A stretch of DNA of 64,000 nt from assembly GCF_000373585.1 (NCBI RefSeq), contig NZ_KB891855.1:93840-157839 (forward strand), given 5' to 3'. The notes below the pieces were generated by a model, which saw only the letters and a list, made by a program, of their open reading frames with translations, had not been told where the DNA came from and ran no database searches. Both the position numbers and the translations under genes were made by a program. Within the stretch, counting starts at the first letter, position 1; every line of letters starts with the position of its first letter. Source of the stretch: Streptomyces sp. MspMP-M5 (GTDB lineage: Bacteria; Actinomycetota; Actinomycetes; Streptomycetales; Streptomycetaceae). This document shows, piece after piece, positions 49,494-58,741 of the stretch.

Positions 49494-51974
49494 TCAGTCC
49501 TCGGACTGCTCCTCGGTCTGCGTCCGCAGCAGCGTCCGCAGCCGGGTGGTGCGCTCCTTGGCGGGGACCTCGGCGACCGCGCGGGACAGCGCCGGGCCGA
49601 CGCCCTGGACCACCGACAGATGCCGTTCGCCGCGGCTGAAGGCGGTGTAGGCCCAGGCGCGGGTCAGGCCGCCGGCGGCGTCGCCGGGGAGCACCACGAC
49701 CGCGGCGGGCCAGCGTGACCCGGCCGCCTGATGGGCGGTGAGCGCCCAGCCGTGCCGGACCGTGCCGGAGCCGACCTGTTCGCGCGGGACGACCACGGCG
49801 GTGCCGTCGCACTCCAGGTGCAGGCCGTCGGCGTCGGCGCCGGTGACCGTGCCGGGGAGCGTACGGCCCGGCGTGGGGGAGTAGGCGACGCGGTCGCCGG
49901 GGTCGAAGCCGCCGAACCGGCCGGGGCCGGGGTTGAGGCGCTCCTTGAGTGCGGCGTTCAGTGCGCGGGTGCCGGCCGCGCCGCCGTGGCCGACGGTGAT
50001 GACCTGGGTCTGCTCGGCGGGGATGCCCAGCGCGCGGGGCACCGAGTCGGCGACCAGCTGGACCGTGCGGTGCACCGCCTCGTGGGCGTCCCGCACCGGG
50101 ACGGTGACCACCTCCTTGCCGGGCGCTTCGACCTCGGTCAGCTCGCCGACGCCGATGCCCGACACCAGCTCGCCGATCGGGCCGAAGTCGGGGGTGCGGG
50201 AGGCGATCTGGGGGCAGAACCGGGACTGCAGGACGTCCTGGAAGAGCCGCCCCGGGCCCGCCGACCACAGGACGCCGGGGTCGCCGCTGAGCACCAGGCG
50301 CGTCCCGTCGGTGAGCGACTCGACGAGCAGGGCGGCGGTCTCCAGGTCCAGCTGCGGGGCGTCCAGTACGACCAGCAGGTCGAGGGCGAGGGCGCCGTCC
50401 GCGTCCCGCCCGGGGCCCTCCCGGCCGGACAGCAGACCGGCGACGGTCACCGCTGGCGCCGGCGCGGCCGGTGTGGCGGGCTCCCCGGGGGCGGCGTCCG
50501 GCGCGGCCTCGGCGAGCTGCGCGGCGAGCCGTCGGCGGCCGTCGGCGGTGTGCGCGGCGCCGAACGCCCGCAGCCCGAGGGCGCGGGCCGCGGCGACCAG
50601 CGCGGCGGGCTCGGCGCGGGCCGCCTCGCCGCCGGTGTGGGCCACCAGGCCGCTGTGCGCGACGGTCCGGATCAGCTCGGCGGCGGAGGACGAGGGCGCG
50701 GCCGCCGCGGCCTGCGCCCAGGCGTCGGCGGTGGGGTGGGGTCGGGGGCCCGGGGTGTCGTGGGCGTCTGTGGCCTCTGAGGCGTCCGCGGTGTTCGTGG
50801 CGTCTGTCGCGCCCGTGGTGTCCGCGGCCTCGGCGGCCTCGGTGTCCTCGGCGGGCGGTCCCTGCCCGTCCGCTCCGGAGCCCGCCGTCGCGTCGTCCGC
50901 AGTCTCGGTCACGTCCGCCACGTCCGCGGCGGCGTCCGCAGCCACGTCCGCGGTGCCGTCGGTCGGCTCGTCCGCCGTGCCGTCCGTCGGCTCGTCCGCC
51001 GGCGGTTCGAAGGTGTTCAGCAGCCGGGCCAGGCCGTCGGCGACGCTCTCCTCGGCCATCGCGAGCCGGTCCAGGCCGAGCAGCAGACGGACCGGCTGCT
51101 CCTCGTCGTCCTCCGCCGAGGCCCGGGGGCGGCCCGGGGTCTCCAGCGCGTCCTGGAAGACCAGCACCGCGCCGTCCGCGATGGCGCTCTGGAGGGCGGC
51201 GTCCGGATCCGGTACGGCGCGTTGGGCAAGGGCGGCGCGCAGCGCGGACGCCTCCAGGGCGGAGTGGCCGGCGACCGCGGCCTGCTCCAGCAGCCAGCCG
51301 ATCAGCGCCTGGGCGCGCCGCTCGTCGCCGGGGCCGCAGGCGGGGCCGAGCAGCGCCCGGGCGAAGCCGTCGGCCTGCTCGGGGCGCACCCCGGGCACCG
51401 CGAGCAGCTGCCAGGGGTCCTCGGTGAGCGCCTCGGCGGCCTGCTGGCCGAGCACCTCCGTGGCCCGCTCGGCCAGCGCCTCGGGGGCGCCGCCGGCGGC
51501 CAGCACCTGCCGGACGCCCTCGATGCCGGGGGCCGGGGCGACGGCGGGCCGGGCCGCCGGGACCGTGGGGCCCGCGGCGGCACCCTGGGCGCCGGAATCC
51601 GGGACGGCCGGGCGGGGCGGGGCGGGCGGCGGACCGGCGGGCCGTGGCGCGGCCGCCTCGGGGACCGGGCCCGCCGGTGCCGGCTGCGGGGCCCGGCTCG
51701 GGCCGCCGGTGCCCTCCGGGCCGGGCGCGCCGTCCCGTGCCGGCCGGGCGGCGGGGGCCTTGGCGGCCGGCTTCGGGGTCTCGGCGAAGAACGACGCGGC
51801 GGAGCGCTCACCGCTCTCCACGGCCCGCACCGCCGCCGCCAGTGCCGCCACGGACGCGGCCGGGCCGGGCTGTGCCGTGCCGTCGGCGCCGCCGCCGGAC
51901 TCGCCGCCCGGGCCGCCCCCGGGCGCGGCGGCCTCCTGCTCGGGCGGGTTGTCGCCGGCGCGGTCGGTACTCAC
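49494..51974 (-). CDS. RecD2-like helix-hairpin-helix protein lacking Walker A
   Basis: 826-aa protein built on the RecD2 helicase plan. Order: disordered Pro/Ala-rich N-terminus (1-150), HhH-type region with DPWQLLAVPGVRPEQADGFARALLG (about 185-215), an acidic Thr/Ala/Asp-rich low-complexity insert with TADEPTDG repeats (about 330-420), a degenerate ATPase core, then a UvrD_C_2-like end (HGWALTAHQAAGSRWP, WAYTAFSRGERHLSVV). The Walker A loop reads HTGGEAARAEPAA with no GK(S/T), and the DE(A/S) box reads VVLDAPQLD, so ATP hydrolysis is unlikely. It starts inside the AKR stop codon (GTGA). Function unknown. Confidence 0.8.
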   Translation of the reverse strand: MSTDRAGDNPPEQEAAAPGGGPGGESGGGADGTAQPGPAASVAALAAAVRAVESGERSAASFFAETPKPAAKAPAARPARDGAPGPEGTGGPSRAPQPAPAGPVPEAAAPRPAGPPPAPPRPAVPDSGAQGAAAGPTVPAARPAVAPAPGIEGVRQVLAAGGAPEALAERATEVLGQQAAEALTEDPWQLLAVPGVRPEQADGFARALLGPACGPGDERRAQALIGWLLEQAAVAGHSALEASALRAALAQRAVPDPDAALQSAIADGAVLVFQDALETPGRPRASAEDDEEQPVRLLLGLDRLAMAEESVADGLARLLNTFEPPADEPTDGTADEPTDGTADVAADAAADVADVTETADDATAGSGADGQGPPAEDTEAAEAADTTGATDATNTADASEATDAHDTPGPRPHPTADAWAQAAAAAPSSSAAELIRTVAHSGLVAHTGGEAARAEPAALVAAARALGLRAFGAAHTADGRRRLAAQLAEAAPDAAPGEPATPAAPAPAVTVAGLLSGREGPGRDADGALALDLLVVLDAPQLDLETAALLVESLTDGTRLVLSGDPGVLWSAGPGRLFQDVLQSRFCPQIASRTPDFGPIGELVSGIGVGELTEVEAPGKEVVTVPVRDAHEAVHRTVQLVADSVPRALGIPAEQTQVITVGHGGAAGTRALNAALKERLNPGPGRFGGFDPGDRVAYSPTPGRTLPGTVTGADADGLHLECDGTAVVVPREQVGSGTVRHGWALTAHQAAGSRWPAAVVVLPGDAAGGLTRAWAYTAFSRGERHLSVVQGVGPALSRAVAEVPAKERTTRLRTLLRTQTEEQSED

Positions 51975-52954
51975 AGCGTGCTCCAGTCGTGGTCGGGATA
52001 GTGGTGCACCGGAGCCGACACATCGTCCAGCGCCCGGCGGATCTCGTCAGGAAGACTAAGCGCCTCCACTGACAATGCGGCTCTGAGCTGCGGCGCGGTG
52101 CGGGCGCCGAGGATCGGGGCGGTCACGCCGGGGCGGTCGCGGACCCAGGAGAGCGCGACCTGAAGGGGCGTGACGGCCAGCCCGTCGGCGGCGGTGGCGA
52201 CCGCGTCGACGATCCGGCCCGCGGTCTCGTCCAGATAGGGCGCCACGAACGGTGCCAGATGCTCCGAGGCGCCCCGGGAGTCGGCCGGGGTGGCATGGCG
52301 GTACTTGCCGGTGAGCACCCCGCGGCCCAACGGGGACGACGGGAGCAGCCCCAGGCCCAAGTCCCGGGCGGCGGGCAGCACTTCCCGTTCGACGCCGCGC
52401 TGGAGGAGGGAGTACTCCAGCTGCGCACTCGCCAGCCGGTTGCGGACGCCGGGCGCGGCCAGCTGCCAGGTGGCGGCCTTGGCGAGCTGCCAGCCGGAGA
52501 AGCCCGCCAGGCCCACATAGCGTGCCCGGCCGCTCGCCACCGCCAGGTCGAGCGCCTGGAGGGTCTCCTCCAGCGGGGTGTGCGGGTCGAAGGCGTGCAG
52601 CTGCCAGAGGTCCACATAGTCGGTGCCCAGGCGCTCCAGGGAGGCGTCCAGGGCCGCGAGCAGATGGCGGCGGGAGCCGTCCACCCGGCGGTCCGGCGCC
52701 AGGACGCTGCCGGCCTTGGTGGCGACGACCAGGTCCATGCGCGGCACCAGGCCCTCCATGAGCCGGCCGAGGAGGTACTCGGCGCCGCCGTCGGCGTAGA
52801 TGTCGGCGGTGTCGACGAGCGTGCCGCCGGCCTCCCAGAACGTCTTGAGCTGTTCGGCGGCGTCCTGTTCGCCGGTGTCGCGCGCCCAGTTGAGGGTGCC
52901 CAGCCCGAGGCGGGACACCCGCAGGCCCGTGCGGCCGAGGTGCCTTTGCTCCAT
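51971..52954 (-). CDS. aldo/keto reductase
   Basis: 327-aa NADPH-dependent AKR, related to the AKR11/13-like YajO/Tas group. LGRTGLRVSRLGLGTLNWA at the N-terminus, Asp and Tyr in DTADIYADGGAE, Lys in VVATKAGS and the LWQLHAFDPHTPLEETLQAL helix give the tetrad region; NADP-binding PILGARTAPQL is near the C-terminus. The ATG has TAGGGT 7 nt upstream, implying a leaderless transcript. It overlaps the RecD2-like gene by 4 bp, so the two form an operon. Confidence 0.92.
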   Translation of the reverse strand: MEQRHLGRTGLRVSRLGLGTLNWARDTGEQDAAEQLKTFWEAGGTLVDTADIYADGGAEYLLGRLMEGLVPRMDLVVATKAGSVLAPDRRVDGSRRHLLAALDASLERLGTDYVDLWQLHAFDPHTPLEETLQALDLAVASGRARYVGLAGFSGWQLAKAATWQLAAPGVRNRLASAQLEYSLLQRGVEREVLPAARDLGLGLLPSSPLGRGVLTGKYRHATPADSRGASEHLAPFVAPYLDETAGRIVDAVATAADGLAVTPLQVALSWVRDRPGVTAPILGARTAPQLRAALSVEALSLPDEIRRALDDVSAPVHHYPDHDWSTL

Positions 52955-53113
52955 GAGCCAGACCCTACGCGCCGGGCCCCGCGAGCAGGGGACCTGTGGA
53001 CAACCGTCGCCCGGCCGTGCCCGGACCGGGCTCCGGCCCACCGGTGACGATCCCCGCACCCGCACGCTAGAGTCCCCGGAACAGCGACGTTACTGATGGG
53101 TAAGGGGAGCGGC

Positions 53114-54169
53114 ATGAGGCTTGGCATCAACCTCGGCTACTGGGGCGCCGGCATGGACTCCGACAATCTCGCGGTGGCGAAGGAGGCCGACCGCCTCGGC
53201 TACGCCGTCTGCTGGGCGGCCGAGGCGTACGGCTCCGACGCCCCCACGGTGCTCTCCTGGGTGGCCGCGCAGACCGAGCGGATCGACGTCGGCTCGGCGA
53301 TCTTCCAGATCCCGGCCCGTACACCCGCCATGACCGCGATGACCGCCGCGACCCTGGACTCGCTCTCCGGCGGCCGCTTCCGGCTCGGCCTCGGCGTCTC
53401 CGGCCCGCAGGTCTCCGAGGGCTGGTACGGCGTGAAGTTCGACAAGCCGCTGGCCCGCACCCGGGAGTACGTGGAGATCGTCCGCAAGGCCATGTCCCGC
53501 GAGCGGCTCTCCTACGAGGGCGCGCACTGGACGCTGCCGCTGCCGGGCGGCCCGGGCAAGCCGCTGAAGCTCACCGTGCACCCGCAGCGCGAGCACATCC
53601 CGCTCTACATCGCCGCGATCGGGCCCAAGAACCTCCGGCAGACCGGTGAGATCGCGGACGGCGCCCTGCTGATCTTCCCCTCCGCCGACCACCTGGAGGA
53701 GACCACGATCTCCCACCTCCGGGCGGGCCGGGAGGCCGTCGGCAAAACCATGGACGGCTTCGACGTCTGCCCCACCCTGCCGCTGGCCCTCGGCGACGAC
53801 AAGAACATCAGCGCGCTCGCCGACTTCTTCCGCCCGTACACCGCGCTCTACGTCGGCGGCATGGGCAGCCGGAAGCAGAACTTCTACAACCAGCTGGCAC
53901 AGCGGATGGGGTACGAGAAGGAGGCCGCCGAGATCCAGGACAAGTACCTGTCCGGGGACAAGGACGCCGCCGCCGCGGCCGTCCCCGAGCGGCTGATCGA
54001 CCAGACCACCCTGCTCGGCTCGGTCGACCGGATCGCCGAGCGGATGCAGGCGTACGCCGCGGCCGGCGTGACCACCCTGACGGTGACGCCCGCCGGCTTC
54101 ACCCTGGAGGAGCGGCTGGCCGCGCTCCGCGCCGGCACCGAGGCGCTGGAGCGGTCCGGCCTGGCGTAG
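53114..54169 (+). CDS. LLM class F420-dependent oxidoreductase
   Basis: 351-aa TIM-barrel flavin/F420 enzyme of the luciferase-like monooxygenase family. MRLGINLGYWGAGMDSDNL at the start, CWAAEAYGSDAPTVLSWVAAQT, RFRLGLGVSGPQVSEGWYG and IPLYIAAIGPKNL are standard F420-LLM features. ATG 53114 has GGGGAG 5 nt upstream and is preferred over ATG 53096. Reaction and substrate unknown. A 9-bp hairpin follows the stop. Confidence 0.92.
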   Translation: MRLGINLGYWGAGMDSDNLAVAKEADRLGYAVCWAAEAYGSDAPTVLSWVAAQTERIDVGSAIFQIPARTPAMTAMTAATLDSLSGGRFRLGLGVSGPQVSEGWYGVKFDKPLARTREYVEIVRKAMSRERLSYEGAHWTLPLPGGPGKPLKLTVHPQREHIPLYIAAIGPKNLRQTGEIADGALLIFPSADHLEETTISHLRAGREAVGKTMDGFDVCPTLPLALGDDKNISALADFFRPYTALYVGGMGSRKQNFYNQLAQRMGYEKEAAEIQDKYLSGDKDAAAAAVPERLIDQTTLLGSVDRIAERMQAYAAAGVTTLTVTPAGFTLEERLAALRAGTEALERSGLA

Positions 54170-54185
54170 CACCGCGCACACGAAA

Positions 54186-54208
54186 GCCCGGCGCGGAAGG
54201 CGCCGGGC
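54186..54208 (+). terminator. hairpin terminator after LLM gene
   Basis: GCCCGGCGC / GCGCCGGGC, perfect 9-bp stem, 5-nt loop, 17 bp past the stop codon. Confidence 0.65.
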
Positions 54209-54417
54209 CGGAGAAGCACTACGGCCGTGGTGGGGGCTCGGGGGTCTTCCCCGCCACGGCCGTCACGGAACTCAACGCCCCAGGGACGGGCGGGTTACGG
54301 GGCCCGCGCCGGGCGCGTCAGGCGAACGGGCGCAGCGGGCCGCGCCCCCGGTTGCCATGGGCGGAATACGGCATTTGACTCTCCGAGCACGGGTGTGTCC
54401 GTTCGGAGGTGACGCTG

Positions 54418-55206
54418 ATGTTCTCGGCCAGGAGCCTGTTCCAGGAGATCGTCGACAACGACGCCGCCTACCGCCTCTTCTGCTCCATCGCGGCCCGTGG
54501 GGAGACCCAGGGCGGCTGGGAGAACGGGCGGATCGCCGCACTGCTGCCGGAGTCCCACAGGGACCTGGCGCCCAAGGTCGCCCGGCACGGCGCCGACGAG
54601 GACAAGCACGGCCGGATCTTCCGCGCCCTGCTCCGCAGGCGCGGCCTGACGCCCGTCGAGGTCCCCGAGGCCACCGACTACACCATGCTGCTGGAGCGGC
54701 GCGGCACCGGACTGGCCCACAACAAGCTCCGCCGCGAAGAGCCGCTCGGTGAACGGGACATCATCGCCTACCTCGCGCACAGCCGGGTCACCGAGCAGCG
54801 CGCCGCGGAGCAGATGCTGCTGCTCCGGAAGCACTTCGGCGACCACCCCGAGGTGGGCCGGGCGGTCCGGATGATCTGCCACGACGAGGAGAACCACCTC
54901 GCGTACTGCCACGAGGAACTGCTGCGGCTGGCCCGGGCCGGCCACGGGCGCGCCATCCAGCGGACCCTGCGGCAGTGCGCGCTCGCCGAGATCGCCGTCC
55001 ACCGGGACGTCAGCCTGGCCGTGATGGCGCGGATGGGCCGCATCCTGGGCTGGTCCCGGAGCAGATCGACGCTGATCAGGGCCGGGATCATGGCGTTCTA
55101 CGGCTATGAGCGGCTGTTCGGCTGGCGGCGGATGGTCAGCCTCGCGATGCCCGCACGACGGAACGCGCTGGGCGGGCCGGCCGCCACCGCGCCGGAGTTC
55201 GCCTGA
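54418..55206 (+). CDS. ferritin-like superfamily protein
   Basis: 262-aa helical protein with a di-iron ferritin-like pattern: Glu/His pairs in HGADEDKHGRIF (about residue 60) and MICHDEENHLAYCHEEL (about 155), with further Glu residues in RVTEQRAAEQML. It could be an oxidase, oxygenase or stress protein; nothing specific can be said. A basic, hydrophobic C-terminal end (MAFYGYERLFGWRRM) might contact membrane. ATG 54418 follows GGAGG by 8 nt. Confidence 0.75.
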   Translation: MFSARSLFQEIVDNDAAYRLFCSIAARGETQGGWENGRIAALLPESHRDLAPKVARHGADEDKHGRIFRALLRRRGLTPVEVPEATDYTMLLERRGTGLAHNKLRREEPLGERDIIAYLAHSRVTEQRAAEQMLLLRKHFGDHPEVGRAVRMICHDEENHLAYCHEELLRLARAGHGRAIQRTLRQCALAEIAVHRDVSLAVMARMGRILGWSRSRSTLIRAGIMAFYGYERLFGWRRMVSLAMPARRNALGGPAATAPEFA

Positions 55207-55228
55207 GCGCCGCGCCCCTCCGCCCCGT

Positions 55229-56221
55229 TCACAGCCAGCCGCGGCGCTTGAACAGCCGGTAGAGCAGCACCTCGATGGTGGCCATCAGCAGCAGGATCAG
55301 CGGATAGCCCAGCGGCCACTTCAGTTCCGGCATGTCGCTGAAGTTCATGCCGTAGATGCCCGCGATCAGGGTGGGCACCGCGGCCAGCGCGGCCCACGCC
55401 GAGATCTTGCGCATGTCGTCGTTCTGCCGGACGCCCATCTGCGCCAGATGGGCGGCGAGGATGTCCGACAGCAGCCGGTCCAGGGACTCCACCGACTCGT
55501 TGGCGCGGGTCAGATGGTCGCCGACGTCCCGGAAGAACGGCCGGGCGTGGTCGTGCACGAACGGCACCCCGGGGTTCTGCAGACGGTTCATCGGTTCGAC
55601 CAACGGGACGGTGGCCCGGCGGAATTCGAGCACCTCGCGCTTGAACGCGTAGATCTGGGCGGCGGTGCCCCGGGCCTCCCGGCGGATCGGCGCGAACACC
55701 TCCGCCTCCAACTCCTCCATGTCCACCTGGAGTTCGCCGGCGACCTCGATGTAGTGGTCCACCACCGCGTCGCTGATCGCGTAGAGCACCGCGCCGGGGC
55801 CGTGCCGCAGGATCTCCGGATGGTGCTCCAGCCGCGCACGGACCGCCGCCAGCGGACTGGCCGTACCGTGCCGGACCGTGACGACGAAGGAGTCGCCGAC
55901 GAAGACCATCAGCTCCGAGGCGGTCACGGTGTCGGCCGTGACGTCGTAGGTGATCGGCTTCAGCACCACGAACACCGAGTCGTCGTAGACCTCCAGCTTG
56001 GGCCGCTGGTGCGCCTTGAGGGCGTCCTCCACAGCCAGCGGATGCAGCCCGAACTCGCTGCTGACCTGGTCGAACTCGTGCTGGGTCGGCTCGTACATGC
56101 CCAGCCACAGGAAGGAGTGCCCCTCCGCCCGCGCCGCGGCCAGCGCGCGGGAGAAGTCCCGCGCGCACTCATGGCGGCGGCCCTCGCGGTAGATGGCGCA
56201 GTCCACGATCACACCAGGCAT
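55229..56221 (-). CDS. corA: CorA family magnesium/cobalt transporter
   Basis: 330-aa divalent cation channel. Large cytoplasmic domain (residues 1-265) followed by two C-terminal TM helices. The selectivity motif is in PTLIAGIYGMNFSDMPEL, and the tail is basic (LFKRRGWL). LHPLAVEDALKAHQRPKLEVYDD is the usual CorA landmark. ATG 56221 is chosen because the upstream in-frame stretch lacks family similarity. It is convergent with the ferritin-like gene, 22 bp apart. Confidence 0.93.
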   Translation of the reverse strand: MPGVIVDCAIYREGRRHECARDFSRALAAARAEGHSFLWLGMYEPTQHEFDQVSSEFGLHPLAVEDALKAHQRPKLEVYDDSVFVVLKPITYDVTADTVTASELMVFVGDSFVVTVRHGTASPLAAVRARLEHHPEILRHGPGAVLYAISDAVVDHYIEVAGELQVDMEELEAEVFAPIRREARGTAAQIYAFKREVLEFRRATVPLVEPMNRLQNPGVPFVHDHARPFFRDVGDHLTRANESVESLDRLLSDILAAHLAQMGVRQNDDMRKISAWAALAAVPTLIAGIYGMNFSDMPELKWPLGYPLILLLMATIEVLLYRLFKRRGWL

Positions 56222-56322
56222 TCTCGCCCGTGCCAGGGGCCCCTGCCAGGGAAGCCCACCCGGCCCGGGACCTTCCCGCCCGACAGGCGGGACTTTGGAC
56301 TCTCTCATCTAGGGTGGCGGGC

Positions 56323-57018
56323 ATGCCCACGCTGATCCTGGTGCGGCACGGCCGCTCCACCGCCAACACCTCCGGCGTGCTCGCCGGCCGGACTCCCAAG
56401 GTCGCCCTCGACGAGCGGGGCGCCGCCCAGGCCGCGGCGCTGCCCGCCCGGCTCGCGGGCGTCCCGCTGGCGCTCGCCGTCACCAGCCCGCTCCAGCGCT
56501 GCCGGGAGACCCTGGCGCCGCTGCTGGAGGCCCGCCCCGGGCTGCGGCTGGAGACCGACGAGCGGATCACCGAGTGCGACTACGGCGACTGGTCGGGCCG
56601 CAAGCTCGCCGAGCTGGCCGACGAACCGCTGATGGAGGCCGTCCAGCAGCACCCCTCCGCGGCCGGCTTCCCCGGCGGCGAGGCGATGCGGGAGATGCAG
56701 GCCCGCGCGGTGGCCGCGGTCCGGGACTGGAACGCCCGGGTCGAGGAGACCTCCGGCGCCGAGGCGGCCTACCTGATGTGCTCGCACGGTGACATCATCA
56801 AATCCCTGGTCGCCGACGCCCTCGGCATGCACCTGGACCTCTTCCAGCGGATCTCCGTGGAGCCGTGCTCGGTGACCGTGGTCCGCTACACCCGGCTGCG
56901 CCCCTACCTCGTACGGCTCGGCGACACCGGCGACCTCGCCTCGCTGATGCCCCGCGAGGACGGCGACGCCGGGAGCGAGCGGGACGCGGCCATCGGAGGC
57001 GGTGCGGGCGCAGCGTGA
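56323..57018 (+). CDS. histidine phosphatase, MSMEG_4193 type
   Basis: 231-aa phosphoglycerate-mutase-like phosphatase. The phospho-histidine is His9 in LILVRHGRST; Arg in SPLQRCRET, Glu in ITECDYGDWSG and His in MCSHGDIIKSL complete the site. The adjacent DUF3090, SCO1664-family and mshC genes are, from memory, its usual actinobacterial neighbours. A TAGGGT -10 box precedes the ATG by 7 nt. Substrate unknown; the gene order suggests a link to the following proteins. Confidence 0.9.
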   Translation: MPTLILVRHGRSTANTSGVLAGRTPKVALDERGAAQAAALPARLAGVPLALAVTSPLQRCRETLAPLLEARPGLRLETDERITECDYGDWSGRKLAELADEPLMEAVQQHPSAAGFPGGEAMREMQARAVAAVRDWNARVEETSGAEAAYLMCSHGDIIKSLVADALGMHLDLFQRISVEPCSVTVVRYTRLRPYLVRLGDTGDLASLMPREDGDAGSERDAAIGGGAGAA

Positions 57019-57148
57019 TCAGCCGGCGCAGTAGGGTGGTGCGACGGCGCTGCCCGCGACGCCCCTGTGATCCGCGCAGTACCCCCTCCGGGACGCCGCG
57101 ACCGCAGCGACCGCACTGACCCAAGCAGTCGAGAATCGGAGCAGGACG

Positions 57149-57739
57149 TTGTCCCGTCAGGTGTTCTTCTACGACCTACCGGACCGCTTCGTGGCCGGTA
57201 CGGTCGGGCTGCCTGGCCGCCGTAGCTTCTTCCTCCAGGCCGTCGCGAGCGGCCGCGTCACCAGCGTCGCCCTGGAGAAGACCCAGGTGGCGGCGCTCGC
57301 CGAGCGGATCGACGAGCTGCTGGACGAAGTCGTGCGGCGCAGCGGCGGCAGCGCCCCGGTGCCCGCCGTCTCCCCGGCCGAGATGGCCGACACCGCGCCG
57401 CTGGAGACGCCGGTGGAGGAGGAGTTCCGGGTCGGCACCATGGCCCTGGCCTGGGACGGCGACGAGGAGCGGATGATCGTCGAGGCGCAGGCGCTGGTCG
57501 AGTTGGAGGCCGACAGCGACGAGGACCTCGCCGACGCCGAGGAGCGATTGCTCCAGGACGACGAGAACGGCCCGCCGATGCTCCGGGTGCGGCTGACCGG
57601 CACCATGGCCCGGGCGTTCGCCAAGCGGGCGCTGGACGTGGTCAACGCCGGCCGCCCGCCGTGCCCGCTGTGCAGCCTGCCGCTCGACCCGGAGGGACAC
57701 GTATGCCCGCGCCAGAACGGATACCGGCGGGACGCCTGA
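57149..57739 (+). CDS. DUF3090 family protein
   Basis: 196-aa protein of unknown function restricted mainly to Actinobacteria. Starts MSRQVFFYDLPDRFVAGTVGLPGRRSFFLQA, has an acidic centre (ELEADSDEDLADAEERLLQDD) and ends with a four-cysteine/His knuckle [17 protein letters not shown]. The start is TTG, supported by GGAG 7 nt upstream. The SCO1664-family gene starts inside its last 37 bp, so the two are translationally coupled. Confidence 0.9.
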   Translation: MSRQVFFYDLPDRFVAGTVGLPGRRSFFLQAVASGRVTSVALEKTQVAALAERIDELLDEVVRRSGGSAPVPAVSPAEMADTAPLETPVEEEFRVGTMALAWDGDEERMIVEAQALVELEADSDEDLADAEERLLQDDENGPPMLRVRLTGTMARAFAKRALDVVNAGRPPCPLCSLPLDPEGHVCPRQNGYRRDA

Positions 57740-58608
57740 GCCCCATGGAGCCCCTCGCCGAACCGGCCGGCCCGGAAGCCGCCCCCGCGGCCCCGCAGGA
57801 GCCCGTCGGAAGCCTGCCGCCGGAGCTGCTCGCCGAGGGCGAGCTGACCGTCCGCGGCCAGATCCCCGACGCCTCCAACGCCGTCCTCTACTGCACCGTC
57901 GAACACGACGGGCGCAGCGCCGCCTGCGTCTACAAACCGGTCGCCGGCGAGCGCCCGTTGTGGGACTTCCCGGACGGCACGCTCGCGCAGCGCGAGGTCG
58001 CCGCCTACGAGGTCTCCCGGGCCTGCGGCTGGGACCTCGTCCCCACCACGGTGCTGCGGGACGGCCCGTACGGCACCGGCATGGTCCAGGAGTGGATAGC
58101 GCCGCCCGGGGACGCCGACGAGGCGCCCGAGCTGCTGGCGCTGGTCGCCGAGGACGAGCCGGCGCCGGGCTGGAAGGCGGTCGGCCGGGCGGAGATCGGC
58201 GCGGGCCGCACCGCACTGCTGGTCCACGCCGACGACCCCCGGCTGCGCCGGCTCGCCGTCCTGGACGCGGTGATCAACAACGGCGACCGCAAGGGCGGCC
58301 ATCTGCTGCCCGGGGCCGGTGGCGCGTTCTTCGCGATCGATCACGGTGTGACGTTCAACTCGGCCGACAAGCTGCGCACGCTCCTGTGGGGCTGGGCCGG
58401 GGAGCCGCTGCCCGACGAGGCGCTGGAGGTGCTGCACGGCCTCAAGGCGGCGCTGGCCGACGGCGCGCCGCTCGCCGCCCGGCTGGCGGAGCTGATCACG
58501 GACGCCGAGCTGGCGGCGCTGCGCGCGCGGGTCGAGGGGCTGCTGAGCAGTGGACGCCACCCGGAGCCGAGCGGGGAGTGGCCGGCGATTCCCTGGCCGC
58601 CGGTCTGA
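57703..58608 (+). CDS. SCO1664 family protein (PI3/4-kinase-like fold)
   Basis: 301-aa protein of the SCO1664 family, which resembles phosphatidylinositol 3/4-kinase catalytic folds. Nucleotide-binding-type Lys in [15 protein letters not shown], catalytic-loop-like [15 protein letters not shown] and metal-loop [11 protein letters not shown] are visible. Its in vivo substrate is unknown. ATG 57703 is chosen because GGAGGG lies 7 nt upstream, inside DUF3090. The fixed context with mshC suggests a role near mycothiol or its regulation, unproven. Confidence 0.88.
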   Translation: MPAPERIPAGRLSPMEPLAEPAGPEAAPAAPQEPVGSLPPELLAEGELTVRGQIPDASNAVLYCTVEHDGRSAACVYKPVAGERPLWDFPDGTLAQREVAAYEVSRACGWDLVPTTVLRDGPYGTGMVQEWIAPPGDADEAPELLALVAEDEPAPGWKAVGRAEIGAGRTALLVHADDPRLRRLAVLDAVINNGDRKGGHLLPGAGGAFFAIDHGVTFNSADKLRTLLWGWAGEPLPDEALEVLHGLKAALADGAPLAARLAELITDAELAALRARVEGLLSSGRHPEPSGEWPAIPWPPV

Positions 58609-58640
58609 GCCGGCACGGGCCCCGGCCGCCCAACGGCCGT

Positions 58641-58720
58641 ATGTGTCTGGCACATCCGGCCGCGAACCGCAAGACCGCCTTTCCGGCCAGAGAGGCCCCT
58701 CCGGTTCGTATGTGGAACAT
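58641..58720 (+). promoter_or_regulatory. two ATGT/ACAT dyads upstream of mshC
   Basis: ATGTG-N5-CACAT (58641-58655) and ATGT-GGA-ACAT (58710-58720), both preceded by CGT and followed by CCG. The second lies 22 bp before the mshC ATG. Same-type dyads in tandem suggest an operator pair. Confidence 0.4.
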
Positions 58721-58741
58721 CCGTCCGGTTACGCTCAATGC

